64,000 bases of DNA from Kutzneria sp. CA-103260 (GCF_018263855.1 NZ_CP073318.1:7564001-7628000); one strand, 5' to 3'. Numbered from the stretch's first letter, positions 24,010 to 33,065 are shown. The notes: a model not told the origin generated them from the letters alone. Numbers and translations are program-made.

Positions 24010-26496
24010 TCAGCCTCGCCTGGCGCGGCGTTTCCGGCTCACGAACACCAGTGCCGCGCCCGCACCGACGACCAGCACACCGAGGACGATCAGCCACGGC
24101 AGGCCGGAAACACCGGTGTAGGCCAGCGGACCCGTGTGTGTGCCGGTCGGCTGGGTCGGTGCCGTCGTCGGCGGCGCCGATGTCGGCGGCGTCGTGGTGG
24201 GCGGCGCCTGGGGGATGTACACGCCGGCGTCGATCGTGTGGTCAACGCCTCCGGGGTTGGCCGGTGCTGTGACAGGTGCGTATCCGTTGCACAGTTCCCC
24301 GGTGGTCGGCGGGACCACGTTGGAGTCATGTGCCCGGTCGCTGCCGGCCAGCGGGAGCGTGAACCGCAGCTCGGTCGCGGGCGGCTGGTCCGGAACCTTG
24401 CTGGTGTTCGCGGTGCACACGTCGAACTGCACCGTGTACTTCGCGCCAGGTGTCAGCTGGTAGGCCGCGCCGACACCGCCGAAGTAGTACTCGCCGGCGG
24501 CATCGGTCTTGGTCGTGGCGACCTGCTTGCCGTTGGCGTCCAACAGGTTGATCGTCGCGCCCGGCAGCAGCACCTGCCCGGGATCCTGGATCCCGTTGTG
24601 GTCGCCGTCGAACCACACCACGTTGCCGATCTGGATCGGCGCGTTCGCCGCCTCGTAGGCGATGTCGCCGAGTCCACCGGCCTTACCGAACCCGTTCTGG
24701 TTGGGAGAGACGAACTGGTAGGCGTTGGCGGCCGGGTTGTTACCGGGGCCCGCGCCGGTCTTGACGTCGTAGTAGCCGGTTCCGGAGGTGGTGACCGGGC
24801 CGGACGGGTCGAACTCCGTGCTTATGACCGATTGCTGCTGCGGGATATAGGCCACCGCCCCCAGCGCGGTTTCCTGGTGCGGCGCGGGTGTGCCGTGGTT
24901 CGGCAGGAAGTCGCCCGGGAAGTATTCGACGACGCCAGCGCTCTCGCCGCCGGTGGTCGCGGAGGTCGCGTGGTTCGGGCAGCTTCCGGTGCCTTCCCAC
25001 GAATATCCACCGGCGGGGTTGGCGCAGGCCATGTTGATGTCACCACCGGACATGCCAGCTTCCGCGGTGCTGTTGCCCGGCCGAGGGTCCAGCCCACCCG
25101 AACTGATGACGTCCATGAACCGGTCGCGGAAACCGAGGATCATCGAGCCGTCCCGGGTGAAGGCCAGGCTGGACAGCTCCGGCTGCGGGTCGACCATGGT
25201 GTTGCCACCGTTCAGGCGGAAATCGTCCCAGTCCGACAGCTTGATGTTCCACGGGTTCCAGTGATTGTCCTTGGTCTCGCCAACCGGGCCGGGGTAGACG
25301 TAACCGCGCTCGAAACCTAGCGGCTGGGTCAGCACCGCGCTGAATCGCGTGCCGTCATAGATGTAGACAACAGCCTTCAGGTCTTCGCGCTTCTGCGTGC
25401 TCTCCGCGGAACACACGCCACCGACGTAGAGCGTGTTGTCGTGCGTGGAGACAGCGAACGGCCGCCAGTCGGTGGACGCCGCGCAACCCGGGTCCGGGAT
25501 CGGTACCGTCGCTTTGGGCAATAACGCGGTGGTCCCGGTCGCGTCGTAGCTCACCAGCGTCCGGGTCAGCAGGTTCACCGCGTACAGCGTCGAGCCGTCC
25601 TCCGACAGGGCCAGGCCACCGATGCTCTCCTTGCCCGGCGCATTGGTGAACCCAGCGTCCTTGTTCAGGTTGGCGGTGTCGTGCGGCGTCACCGCGGCGC
25701 CCGGCACCTTCGCGAACAGGGTCGGCGCGCCTCCACCGTCGGCGGGCACGGTGTAGATCGCGTCGCCGCCATCCGGCCCATACTGGGTGAACCGCCGGGC
25801 GAACTCGCTCTGGAACAGCCGCCGCCGGTCCTTGTCGTAGGCCAGCCCGAACGTCGTGCCCACCTGGGCTTGCGTGTCGAGCGCGGCCGGGCACGCCACC
25901 TCGTCTGGGCAGATACCCCGGGTCTTCGTCCCGAACGCCACCAATGCCCGGGTGTCCGTCCCACCAGCACCATTCTGGACCGGCACGAAATACCGCGAAT
26001 CCGGCAGCGCGTAGTCGGCCGCGTCCCAGACCCCGGTGATCACCGAGGCGTTCTTGCCGCCCGACACGTCCACGAACGTGGTGAAACTGTCGAAATGATT
26101 CGTCGCGGTCGAGGCCGGCGCCGCCCGCAAGTGGTTGCTGTAGGCCGCCGGGACGGTGACATCGACGCGGTACAGGCCACCGGTCAGCTGCGCCGACGGC
26201 GACACCACGACCTTTCCGGTGGCGTCCGTGACGCCCGCGACGTGATGGCCGCCAGGGTCGGCGACGTCGACGTTCATGCCCCGCTGCGGCACGTCCATGG
26301 TCGCGTTGATCACGCCGGTGCCGAAGAAGTCCCGCAGCACCTGCACGGTCAGTGTGCCGTCGGCGGTCGACGCGGCCGCCGGTCCAGCCGCCACAGTGGC
26401 GCTGGCTACCAGCAACAGGCCGGATAACCCCAGCCGTGCCAGCCTGCCCATGCGCGTCACGGCTCCCCGGCTCAATCCTCTGCCGGCTCGGCTCAT
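24010..26496 (-). CDS. LAYTG-anchored surface protein with SdrD B-like repeat
   Basis: An 828-residue secreted protein. It has a Sec-type signal (MGRLARLGLSGLLLVASATV, cleavage about AAAS). The body includes an early transthyretin-like region (ADPGGHHVAGVTDATGKVVV), a long propeller-like part (FGLAYDKDRRRLFQSEFARR, GLALSEDGSTLYAVNLLTR, LAFTRDGSMILGFRDR) and an SdrD B-like domain (IGNVVWFDGDHNGIQDPGQ). After a Pro/Thr linker come LAYTG, a hydrophobic helix and SRKRRARRG. LAXTG is the class E sortase signal, so it is probably covalently linked to the wall. Start uncertain: ATG 26496 has GGGGA upstream, while a GTG or ATG about 14-15 codons later has GGGGAG. Role unknown. Confidence 0.85.
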   Translation of the reverse strand: MSRAGRGLSRGAVTRMGRLARLGLSGLLLVASATVAAGPAAASTADGTLTVQVLRDFFGTGVINATMDVPQRGMNVDVADPGGHHVAGVTDATGKVVVSPSAQLTGGLYRVDVTVPAAYSNHLRAAPASTATNHFDSFTTFVDVSGGKNASVITGVWDAADYALPDSRYFVPVQNGAGGTDTRALVAFGTKTRGICPDEVACPAALDTQAQVGTTFGLAYDKDRRRLFQSEFARRFTQYGPDGGDAIYTVPADGGGAPTLFAKVPGAAVTPHDTANLNKDAGFTNAPGKESIGGLALSEDGSTLYAVNLLTRTLVSYDATGTTALLPKATVPIPDPGCAASTDWRPFAVSTHDNTLYVGGVCSAESTQKREDLKAVVYIYDGTRFSAVLTQPLGFERGYVYPGPVGETKDNHWNPWNIKLSDWDDFRLNGGNTMVDPQPELSSLAFTRDGSMILGFRDRFMDVISSGGLDPRPGNSTAEAGMSGGDINMACANPAGGYSWEGTGSCPNHATSATTGGESAGVVEYFPGDFLPNHGTPAPHQETALGAVAYIPQQQSVISTEFDPSGPVTTSGTGYYDVKTGAGPGNNPAANAYQFVSPNQNGFGKAGGLGDIAYEAANAPIQIGNVVWFDGDHNGIQDPGQVLLPGATINLLDANGKQVATTKTDAAGEYYFGGVGAAYQLTPGAKYTVQFDVCTANTSKVPDQPPATELRFTLPLAGSDRAHDSNVVPPTTGELCNGYAPVTAPANPGGVDHTIDAGVYIPQAPPTTTPPTSAPPTTAPTQPTGTHTGPLAYTGVSGLPWLIVLGVLVVGAGAALVFVSRKRRARRG

Positions 26497-26676
26497 AGCT
26501 ATCGCTGTCCCCTTGTCATGTGAGCACCAACCCCCGTCTGCCCGTGGTCCCCGCTGGCACGCCGGGCACGAAAAGTGACCACGAACCGACACAGCCAACC
26601 AGAAGTCCTCATCACGTTGACGCCTCGGCAGGGTGATTCAGGGGGTGAATCGGCGAAGCTGTTAGCGTCGGGTCGC

Positions 26677-27468
26677 GTGCGGAGCAGCAAAGCCCAGCAA
26701 CGTCTCCCGCGGCGCGCGGCCGGCCGGCGCCGATGGCCGCGGCCACGCTGGGTGGTTGTGGCAGCCATCGGCCTCGTAGTCGCCGCGGTGGCCGCGTTCG
26801 TGGTCCTGGACAGCGTTTCAGGCCCCACCGGCCCGCGGGCGTTGACCTCGGACGAGGCGAACCGACTGGCGATCACTCGGTTCCGCAACTACCAGACGGG
26901 CGGCCGCGCGGTGACGATCACCGTGCCGAGCACCGCCGGCGGGTTGGTCATCACGGGGTCCGTCGACTATCGCGCCAAGCTCGGTTACGGCGTGGTGCAC
27001 GGCGCCGGCCGCGACACGTCCAGCGACGGGTTGGTCCAGTGGACGGCCACCACCGTGCTCATCCATCCGATGGCGAACACCCCGGCGACGGCCCCGGCAT
27101 CGCCGCCCGGGTCGGGCTGGTTCAGCCGCCCGCTGCAGTCGTCCGGCAGTTCGCTGGACAGTTCGCTGGCCATCGCGCTCAGTCTCGGCAGCGACCGGCC
27201 GGACAACGCCGAACTGCTGCCCCAGAACGGCGCCACCTGGGTCGGGCCGGACCAGGTGGCCGGCCATCAGGTGGATGTCATGACCGGGCCGCACACCCAT
27301 TCCGTGTCCGGGACGGCGGGCGACGTGCGCTACTGGATCGGCTCGGACGGCGCCATGTACCGGGTTCGGGCCGGTGTGGCTTCCGAGCCGCAGCCGGTGG
27401 TCATCGATTTCGACACTCAGAAATACGTTCCGGTTCAGCCGGTCCCCGGCGCCGGTCCGACGCGGTAG
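26677..27468 (+). CDS. Single-pass membrane protein, function unknown
   Basis: A protein of about 263 residues with an Arg-rich N-terminus, one TM helix (WVVVAAIGLVVAAVAAFVVL, residues about 26-45) and an extracytoplasmic domain with no family I recognise. That domain resembles in outline the lipid-binding LppX/LprG-like folds (VTITVPSTAGGLVITGSVDY, VQWTATTVLIHPM, YWIGSDGAMYRVRA), but this is only an impression. The frame is open from 26575, but the codons between 26575 and 26677 have many A/T third positions and include a TTA, unlike coding DNA here, so GTG 26677 is preferred. It is divergent from the LAYTG surface protein and converges on the beta-helix gene. Confidence 0.72.
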   Translation: MRSSKAQQRLPRRAAGRRRWPRPRWVVVAAIGLVVAAVAAFVVLDSVSGPTGPRALTSDEANRLAITRFRNYQTGGRAVTITVPSTAGGLVITGSVDYRAKLGYGVVHGAGRDTSSDGLVQWTATTVLIHPMANTPATAPASPPGSGWFSRPLQSSGSSLDSSLAIALSLGSDRPDNAELLPQNGATWVGPDQVAGHQVDVMTGPHTHSVSGTAGDVRYWIGSDGAMYRVRAGVASEPQPVVIDFDTQKYVPVQPVPGAGPTR

Positions 27469-27475
27469 TCGCCGC

Positions 27476-28819
27476 TCAGGACGTCTGCACCCGCGCGCCG
27501 TCGGCGAGCAGTGACGCCGGCGGCAGCGGGATGCTCGCGGTGTCCGGCAGTTCCGGGACGGCCGGGACAGCGGTGGCGCCGGCGGTGGTGGCGTTGGGAA
27601 ACTGCGGTTGTGTGCCCGGAGCGGCCACATCGGTGAACGGGATGCCGCCCGGCGCCTTCGGCATCGTCCAGGTGCCGGACGGCGTGGGTGACTGCGCCGG
27701 GACTGGGCAGGCGGCGGTCGTGGCGAGCTCGGCGGGCGCCGTCGCCCGTAAGTCGTTACCCCGCAGGCAGTTGCCCCGCCCCTGCGTGCCGTCGGGGAAT
27801 GTCCAGCCCACGTCGACACCGTTGCCGGCGAAGGTGTTGTCCACGATCTGGTTGCCATTGGGTGGCAGGTCGGCGGTCGCGGTGATCACCAGCCCCGCGT
27901 TGACATTGCCGGCGATGCGGTTGCGGAGGAACTGGTTGTCGCTGCCGCCGTCGATGCCGATGCCGATGCCCCACCCGCCGTCGGCCTGCTCGGGCGTCGA
28001 CGGCTGCTGGTTGGCCGCGATCAGATTGCCGACCACGACGGCTCCCTGCTGCGGGAGCAGCTTCTCCTGATGGTCGGAGTTGGTGGTGAGCCCAACACGG
28101 TTGCCGACAAGGCGGTTGCCGACCACGTACATGTCGCCGCTGGCGTTGGTGCCTTCGTAGCCGACCGCGTTGAGTTCGGCGATGTTGTCCCGCACCACGA
28201 TCCGACACGGCTTGCACTGGCCGACGTAGATCCCCGAGTCCGCGCCGCCGGAGGTGTACGAGTGCTCGATAACACCGTCCTGCGCCGAGAACGCGTAGAT
28301 GCCGTACAGGCCGTTGCGGGTCGCGGTGACGTAGGAGACCAGGAACGACTTCAGGAAGGTGACGGGCTCGTCGCCGGTGTCGTAGCCGCCGTTCTGCCCC
28401 GGCAGTCCCGTGGCCGCCTTCGCCGAGCCGGTGACCAGGATCCCGTTCTGGGTGTTCTCCTCCACGGTCAGGTTCTCCACGGCCACACCGGGCGCGGCGA
28501 CGACAATGCCGTTCGCCTGCCGCAACTGTCCGTCGATGATGACCTTGTCCCGGGACTCGCCGCGAAGAGTCACGTTGGCCGTGGTGACCTTCACCGACTC
28601 GTGGTAAACGCCCGGCGCGACCAACACGAGATCACCGGCCTGAGCCAGCGACACCGCGGCCGAGATCGTCGGGGCGTCCGCCGGCACGCGGATCGTCACG
28701 TGCGCACCGGCCGGTCGCCGGCCCTGGCCTGGTCCGTCACCGCCGGCGCCACAGCCGCTCAACACAAGTGTCAGCGTGCCCAGCACCGCGACCATCACGC
28801 GAAGACCAAAACGCGGCAT
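27476..28819 (-). CDS. Right-handed parallel beta-helix lipoprotein (NosD/pectate-lyase-like fold)
   Basis: A 447-residue lipoprotein (MPRFGLRVMVAVLGTLTLVL, lipobox SGCG). The mature part begins VTIRVPADAPTISAAVSLAQ and GDLVLVAPGVYHESVKV, the standard opening of NosD/CASH parallel beta-helix proteins. Rungs follow, such as VTLRGESRDKVIIDG, NGIVVAAPGVAVENLTVEEN, NQFLRNRIAGNVNAGLVI and GNQIVDNTFAGNGVDVGW. Two Cys pairs (VGQCKPC) may bind metal or form a disulfide. Substrate unknown. It is divergent from the DyP peroxidase and convergent on the membrane protein 27468, and may belong functionally with the peroxidase. Confidence 0.85.
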   Translation of the reverse strand: MPRFGLRVMVAVLGTLTLVLSGCGAGGDGPGQGRRPAGAHVTIRVPADAPTISAAVSLAQAGDLVLVAPGVYHESVKVTTANVTLRGESRDKVIIDGQLRQANGIVVAAPGVAVENLTVEENTQNGILVTGSAKAATGLPGQNGGYDTGDEPVTFLKSFLVSYVTATRNGLYGIYAFSAQDGVIEHSYTSGGADSGIYVGQCKPCRIVVRDNIAELNAVGYEGTNASGDMYVVGNRLVGNRVGLTTNSDHQEKLLPQQGAVVVGNLIAANQQPSTPEQADGGWGIGIGIDGGSDNQFLRNRIAGNVNAGLVITATADLPPNGNQIVDNTFAGNGVDVGWTFPDGTQGRGNCLRGNDLRATAPAELATTAACPVPAQSPTPSGTWTMPKAPGGIPFTDVAAPGTQPQFPNATTAGATAVPAVPELPDTASIPLPPASLLADGARVQTS

Positions 28820-28866
28820 GACCCGAGTCTGGCATGGATGCCGGATTCGCCTGCGGCAGGGCGGGT

Positions 28867-30036
28867 ATGGCACTCTCCGGACCCGTGCGCCGAGCCGATC
28901 GCCACCCGTCACGTCGTGCCTTTCTCGGTGTAACTGGTGCCATGGCAGCAGTTGGCCTCACCGCCGGGTGCGAATCGCGTTCCGCCCCGTCGGGCCAGGT
29001 CGATGCCCCTGCGTCGGCCACGCCGGTGTCCCCGACGGGTCGCTATCAGGCGGGCATCACGCTCCCACAACCGGCCCAGCCCAACCTGTTGGCCGTGATC
29101 GCCGACGTCGCCGACGGCGTGGCTGTCGGCCCGTTGCTGGCCGAACTCGGCCAGACCATCCGCGCTCTCGCCGCGGGTACCGAGGCGCGCCTGATGGGTC
29201 TACCGCCGGGCGATCTCACCGTGACGATCGGGGTGGGGCCCAGGCTGGTGCGCATGGTCGATCCGTCCCTGCCGGGCGCGGCGGATCTCCCCGAGTTCTC
29301 CCGCGAGCAGATCGCCCCGCAAGCACGTGGCGGTGATCTCCTGATCCAGATCTGTGCCAGCGACGCCGTGGTTGTCCCGGTTGTCGCCGCCGCGCTGCTG
29401 GGCCAAGCCGGTGACCGTGTGCACGAACGCTGGCGGCAGTCCGGCCGCCGCGGCGCGAACATTCCCGTGGACCAGGACCGGACCGCGCCACGAAACGTGT
29501 TCGGCTTCATCGACGGCATCGTGGGCCCGCACACGACTGCCGAACAACAACGAGACCTGTGGCTGGCCGGACCGACTCCGGTCGCCGGCGGCACCATCGC
29601 CGTGCTGCGGCGGATGGAATTGGACCTGCCGCGGTTCGCCACGCTGTCGGTCGGCGACCAGGAGGCCGTCTTCGGCCGTCGCCGAGTCACCGGCGTCCCG
29701 CTCTCCGGTGGCGCCATCGCCTCGGACCCGGACCTCGGCGCCAAGACACCGGACGGGCGCTACCTCATTCCGGCAGACGCCCATATCCGCCGGGCGCACT
29801 CCAACGTGGTCGGCGTCGGGCTCATGCTCCGGCGCTCCTACAGCACCGACGAACCCGTCCCCGGTCTCCTGTTCGTCAGCTTCCAGAACGACCTGCGAAC
29901 CTTCACCAGCACCCTCACCCACATGGACAATTCCGATGCGCTGCTGCGCTTCACCACCACCACAGCCAGCGCGACCTTCCTGATACTCCCCGGTTTCGAC
30001 CAGCAACGTCAGCTCGGCGCCCCCCTGTTCCACTGA
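28867..30036 (+). CDS. Tat-exported Dyp-type heme peroxidase
   Basis: A-type dye-decolourising peroxidase, about 389 residues. The N-terminus carries a twin-arginine signal (PSRRAFLGVTGAMAAVGLTA) with a Cys right after it (GCES) that could be lipidated. The distal G-x-x-D-G motif is GFIDG, the proximal heme His is in ADAHIRRAHS and the distal Arg in GLMLRRSYS, so all catalytic residues are present. It should act outside the membrane with H2O2. No EfeU/EfeO iron genes are adjacent. ATG 28867 has GGCAGGGCGGG before it; ATG 28834 would add 11 residues. Confidence 0.92.
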   Translation: MALSGPVRRADRHPSRRAFLGVTGAMAAVGLTAGCESRSAPSGQVDAPASATPVSPTGRYQAGITLPQPAQPNLLAVIADVADGVAVGPLLAELGQTIRALAAGTEARLMGLPPGDLTVTIGVGPRLVRMVDPSLPGAADLPEFSREQIAPQARGGDLLIQICASDAVVVPVVAAALLGQAGDRVHERWRQSGRRGANIPVDQDRTAPRNVFGFIDGIVGPHTTAEQQRDLWLAGPTPVAGGTIAVLRRMELDLPRFATLSVGDQEAVFGRRRVTGVPLSGGAIASDPDLGAKTPDGRYLIPADAHIRRAHSNVVGVGLMLRRSYSTDEPVPGLLFVSFQNDLRTFTSTLTHMDNSDALLRFTTTTASATFLILPGFDQQRQLGAPLFH

Positions 30037-30058
30037 CCAATCAGTCCATAGTAGACAG

Positions 30059-31663
30059 TCAGAGCACGCCGAGTTCGTACGCCCGCATCAGCGCGTCCTC
30101 CCGGCTGGACGCGTCGAGCTTGCGGTAAGCGCTTTTCACCTGCGTGCGCACGGTGTTGACGGACACGACGAGCTTGCGCGCGACCTCCGCGACGGTCAGG
30201 CCGGCGTCCAGTTCGGTGAGCACGACGTGCTCGCGGTTGGTCAACTCGACCAGGCGGATGCGCTCCGGGAACACCGGCCGGGCACCGGCCAGACGCCATG
30301 TCGCCTCGTCCGTCAGGGGAATGTCGACCAGCTGGAACAGGTCGTCGCGATCAGCCGGCGACAACGACGCGAGCGAAAGCACGTCATCGGGCGAGCGCAC
30401 GCGGCTGACCAGCTCGCCTGCCTGGCGGGCCTCGTCCTTGTCACCCATGCGCAGCGCGGCGATCGCCCGGAGCAGCAGCATCTGCCGGGCGTCCCGGCGC
30501 GATGTGGTCTCGTGCCAGGACGTGCGCGCAGCCATCGCGCGGACAGCCTCGTACTCGCCGTTGAGCAGGCGGAGTCGGGCGGCGGGCAGTGCCAGCCACG
30601 ACGTCTGCGGATCCGCTTCCTTGATCACGCGGAGCGCGCGGGTGGCCTGGCCGGTGGCGATCAGCAGATCGACGTGGGCGCGTCGCATCACCCTGACGGC
30701 GGTGCCCTGTTCGACGAGTGCGGGCGCGTGACTGAGCCGGAGCTCGCCCAGGTGGGCCAGCGACGCGGCCGGATCGCCGAGGTACAACCCGCGCGCGAAC
30801 ACCAGCGCCGCCACGAAGGGCCAGACCTCCAGTTGCTTCGTGCCGTCGCCGGTGATCTCCAGGCAGGTCGCGAGAGTCGCCTCGTCGTAACGGTCCAACG
30901 CGTCCCAGCCCTGCGCGATCGTCCCACCCGCGGTGAGCAGGAACCGGACCCGCTGGTGTGGCGATTCGAAGTCCCGCATCCGGTCCAGCCACTGCCGCGC
31001 GAGGGCGCCGTGACCGAGATGTCCGAAGATCATGGCGAGATTCGCCGTCGCGTTGAGGGCCGTGGCCGCCGTTGGCGGCTCGACCGTCGCGTGCTCGTAC
31101 GCCTGGCGGTACAACGCGACCGCAGCCGGAAAGTCGTCCATCAACGACCGGGTCAGGCCTCGCTGCATGGCCAGCCAGCCGGGGCGCGGCACCGGGTCGA
31201 CGCCGGGCAGCGGGCTGAGCTGCGCGGCGCGGCTGGCCAGGCGCTGCCCCAACTCCTCGGCCTCGGCGCACTCGCCTTTCATGCGCAACCCGATCATCGC
31301 CGCGGTGCCGACCGTGACGAGTGCCGCGATCGACGTCTCGCCCGCGATGTCCATCGTCGCCACCAGGCGGGTACCGAGCTCGGCGTAGTGGCGCAGGTAC
31401 GGCCGAAGCTCGCCGGCATGTGGTTGGTTCGCCGCGTAGTAGGCGCCGATCCACGAGATCATCAGGCGGGGACGAGCGCGTAACTCCTCGTCCGGCACCT
31501 GGCTCAGCACGAGAAGCAGCCGACCGGCGAGTTCGCCCTCCACCAGGATGTGCTGGTCACACAGGGCTTCGAGCCCGGCCCAGTCGCGCTGGTCGGCCAG
31601 CCTGGCCAGTGTTTCCGACAAGTCGGCCACCGAGACACGAACGGGCTGCGTGCTGTGCGGCAC
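30059..31663 (-). CDS. LuxR-type regulator with long TPR-like N-terminal region
   Basis: A 534-residue regulator. Residues 1-450 are all-helical, alanine/leucine-rich repeat-like sequence resembling the MalT-type TPR arm. The C-terminal LuxR helix-turn-helix is LTNREHVVLTELDAGLTVAE, then KLVVSVNTVRTQVKSAYRKL. No STAND ATPase domain (Walker A) is present, so it corresponds to the effector half of an LAL/MalT regulator. GTG 31663 is chosen because a run GGGGGAGGGCGGAG precedes it; upstream codons are not coding-like. It converges on the DyP gene 22 bp away. Target and signal unknown. Confidence 0.85.
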   Translation of the reverse strand: MPHSTQPVRVSVADLSETLARLADQRDWAGLEALCDQHILVEGELAGRLLLVLSQVPDEELRARPRLMISWIGAYYAANQPHAGELRPYLRHYAELGTRLVATMDIAGETSIAALVTVGTAAMIGLRMKGECAEAEELGQRLASRAAQLSPLPGVDPVPRPGWLAMQRGLTRSLMDDFPAAVALYRQAYEHATVEPPTAATALNATANLAMIFGHLGHGALARQWLDRMRDFESPHQRVRFLLTAGGTIAQGWDALDRYDEATLATCLEITGDGTKQLEVWPFVAALVFARGLYLGDPAASLAHLGELRLSHAPALVEQGTAVRVMRRAHVDLLIATGQATRALRVIKEADPQTSWLALPAARLRLLNGEYEAVRAMAARTSWHETTSRRDARQMLLLRAIAALRMGDKDEARQAGELVSRVRSPDDVLSLASLSPADRDDLFQLVDIPLTDEATWRLAGARPVFPERIRLVELTNREHVVLTELDAGLTVAEVARKLVVSVNTVRTQVKSAYRKLDASSREDALMRAYELGVL

Positions 31664-32186
31664 CGTCTCCGCCCTCCCCCAGGCCTGGCCGATGGATCTC
31701 GCTCTCAAGCGGAGGCGTTCGGGTGTCCCGCCCCGTTCACTCCTCGTGGCCAAGACATCAACTTGGCACGCAGACGCAGTAGCCGTCATGTCCGACAACC
31801 GGGTGAACTTGGCCTCCATGCAGGTCAACGGGTGGACGCGATGACCAAACGTGCCCACCTGACCACCAAGGAATGGCCGAAGCCACCGTTGCTGAAAGTT
31901 ACCCCGACGCTCATCAGCGAGAGCGCTCGGGCGCGACCCAGCTGGCCCTCGATGACCCGGCCCGCAACCGCCGCCGGGTTGCCGCGGCCAGTTCGTCCTC
32001 GGTGGAACACAGACCGCCATGCGGCGGCATATTTCGCCAACTGTCACAATCTGGGCATCAGTATCCAGCCGATCCACCACGGTTCGTTTCGTTATTCCAC
32101 CGGATTAGAAACTACAGCCGTGTAGTCGTTTGACACAATCAACAACAGCTGCACGATCCATATTTGCAACCCCGCCGCATTTCAGT
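31664..32186. other. Intergenic stretch without a supported gene
   Basis: About 520 bases between the LuxR-type gene and the repeat before the CAP gene. G+C falls markedly from about 32040 on, with A/T-rich patches, suggesting promoter DNA for the CAP gene and, at the other end, for the LuxR gene. Open frames here have poor codon use and no family resemblance. Confidence 0.6.
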
Positions 32187-32241
32187 GGCAAATGTGGACA
32201 GGTGACCAGTTTGCGCCATTACTGGCCCCTTTAAAGGTTCC
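32187..32241 (+). repeat. Upstream member of a direct-repeat pair flanking the CAP gene
   Basis: Begins GGCAAATGTGG, continues GGTGACCAGTTTGCGCC and ends CCCCTTTAAAGGTTCC. The sequence exactly 620 bp further on (32807-32861) matches it at about three quarters of positions without gaps, with identical blocks GGCAAAT, GGTGACC, TGCGCC and AGGTTCC. It lies in the leader or promoter of the CAP gene. Confidence 0.7.
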
Positions 32242-32274
32242 AACCTTGGCATAACCTTGCAGATTCCGACACGC

Positions 32275-32299
32275 GAAGGAGATTCCTAAGGAGATTCCA
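32275..32299 (+). promoter_or_regulatory. Duplicated ribosome-binding site before the CAP gene
   Basis: GAAGGAGATTCCT is followed directly by AAGGAGATTCCA. The second copy is 6 bases from GTG 32300 and 9 from ATG 32303. The first is too far away to start either codon, so it may be a standby site or a small tandem duplication. Confidence 0.6.
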
Positions 32300-32794
32300 G
32301 TGATGGGACGATTGGGGAGGATTGCGCTGATCCAGGTCGCCGTGGTGGGGTCGGTGCTGGCGGCCGGCCTGTTCGCCACACCCCCGGCCGGGGCGTCGGT
32401 CAAGACCGCCCAGGACGACGTGGTGCGGTTGACCAACGCCGAGCGGCAGCGGGCCGGGTGCGCGCCACTGAACGTCGTGACCGAGCTCAACCAGGCGGCG
32501 CAGGGCCACTCCCAGGACATGGCGACACACAACTTCATGGGTCACATAGGTTCCGACGGCAGCACGGTGGAGGTCAGAGTCGAACGTGCCGGCTACACCG
32601 GCTGGTGGGCGCTGGCCGAGAACGTCGCAGCCGGGCAGCGGACGCCGGAAGCGGCCGTCGCCTGGTGGATGGGCAGCCCGGGCCACCGCGCGAACATCCT
32701 GAACTGCGCGCTGAAGGACATCGGCGTGGGGTACGCAACGAATCCCAACAGCACCTACGGCGTGTACTGGACGCAGAACTTCGGTAGCCGGTAG
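32300..32794 (+). CDS. Secreted CAP-domain (SCP/PR-1-like) protein
   Basis: A 164-residue secreted protein: a signal peptide (cleavage about AGAS) and a single bacterial CAP domain, with VVRLTNAERQRAGCAPL, HSQDMATHNFMGHIGSDGST, the Glu in ALAENVAAG and WWMGSPGHRANILNCALKDI. The two conserved His and two Glu residues of the CAP cavity are present, and two Cys probably form a disulfide. Function is unproven; such proteins are extracellular and some bind lipids or degrade wall components. Start is either GTG 32300 or ATG 32303. Flanked by two related 55-bp direct repeats. Confidence 0.92.
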   Translation: MMGRLGRIALIQVAVVGSVLAAGLFATPPAGASVKTAQDDVVRLTNAERQRAGCAPLNVVTELNQAAQGHSQDMATHNFMGHIGSDGSTVEVRVERAGYTGWWALAENVAAGQRTPEAAVAWWMGSPGHRANILNCALKDIGVGYATNPNSTYGVYWTQNFGSR

Positions 32795-32806
32795 GAGCCG
32801 TTCGGC

Positions 32807-32861
32807 GGCAAATATGGCTCGGTGACCGGTATGCGCCGCCAGTAGCCCCTTTGCAGGTTCC
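32807..32861 (+). repeat. Downstream member of the direct-repeat pair flanking the CAP gene
   Basis: Begins GGCAAATATGG, continues GGTGACCGGTATGCGCC and ends CCCCTTTGCAGGTTCC, 12 bp after the CAP stop codon. See the upstream member at 32187. Nothing in this position obviously needs a leader element, since the next genes are on the other strand. Confidence 0.7.
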
Positions 32862-32955
32862 GCCCCAGGGGAAATTCACAGTTTCTGATCTTGGCGTGAA
32901 GTCCACCCGGGGCACCCACGGGCATTGCTGAACGGCGTTGGCGCGCCCCCCGGCG

Positions 32956-33063
32956 GCGATGGCGCAGCCGAGCCCGAAGGGAGGTGTAGCGACGCGAAGC
33001 CCTCCCGCCTGAGCGCAGGGCGCGCCCCGTGGGCGATGGCGCAGCCGAGCCCGAAGGGAGGTG
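32956..33063. repeat. Tandem 31-bp repeat upstream (on the plus strand) of the tmRNA terminator
   Basis: Two identical 31-bp units at 32956-32986 and 33033-33063. Each starts GCGATGGCGCAGCC and ends CCCGAAGGGAGGTG, and each follows a GCGCGCCCC motif; 46 bp separate them. GC-rich and non-coding in appearance. Confidence 0.75.
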
Positions 33064-33065
33064 CA

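Noticed and set aside
26575..26676. Upstream extension of the single-pass membrane protein
   Set aside because: A/T-rich third codon positions and a TTA codon make these 34 codons unlike coding DNA here; no ribosome site at the upstream start.
32187..32300. Leader of the CAP gene as a c-di-AMP (ydaO) riboswitch, which often precedes wall-active secreted proteins in actinobacteria
   Set aside because: I could not find the conserved ydaO core blocks, and a related copy lies after the gene, which does not fit a 5' riboswitch.
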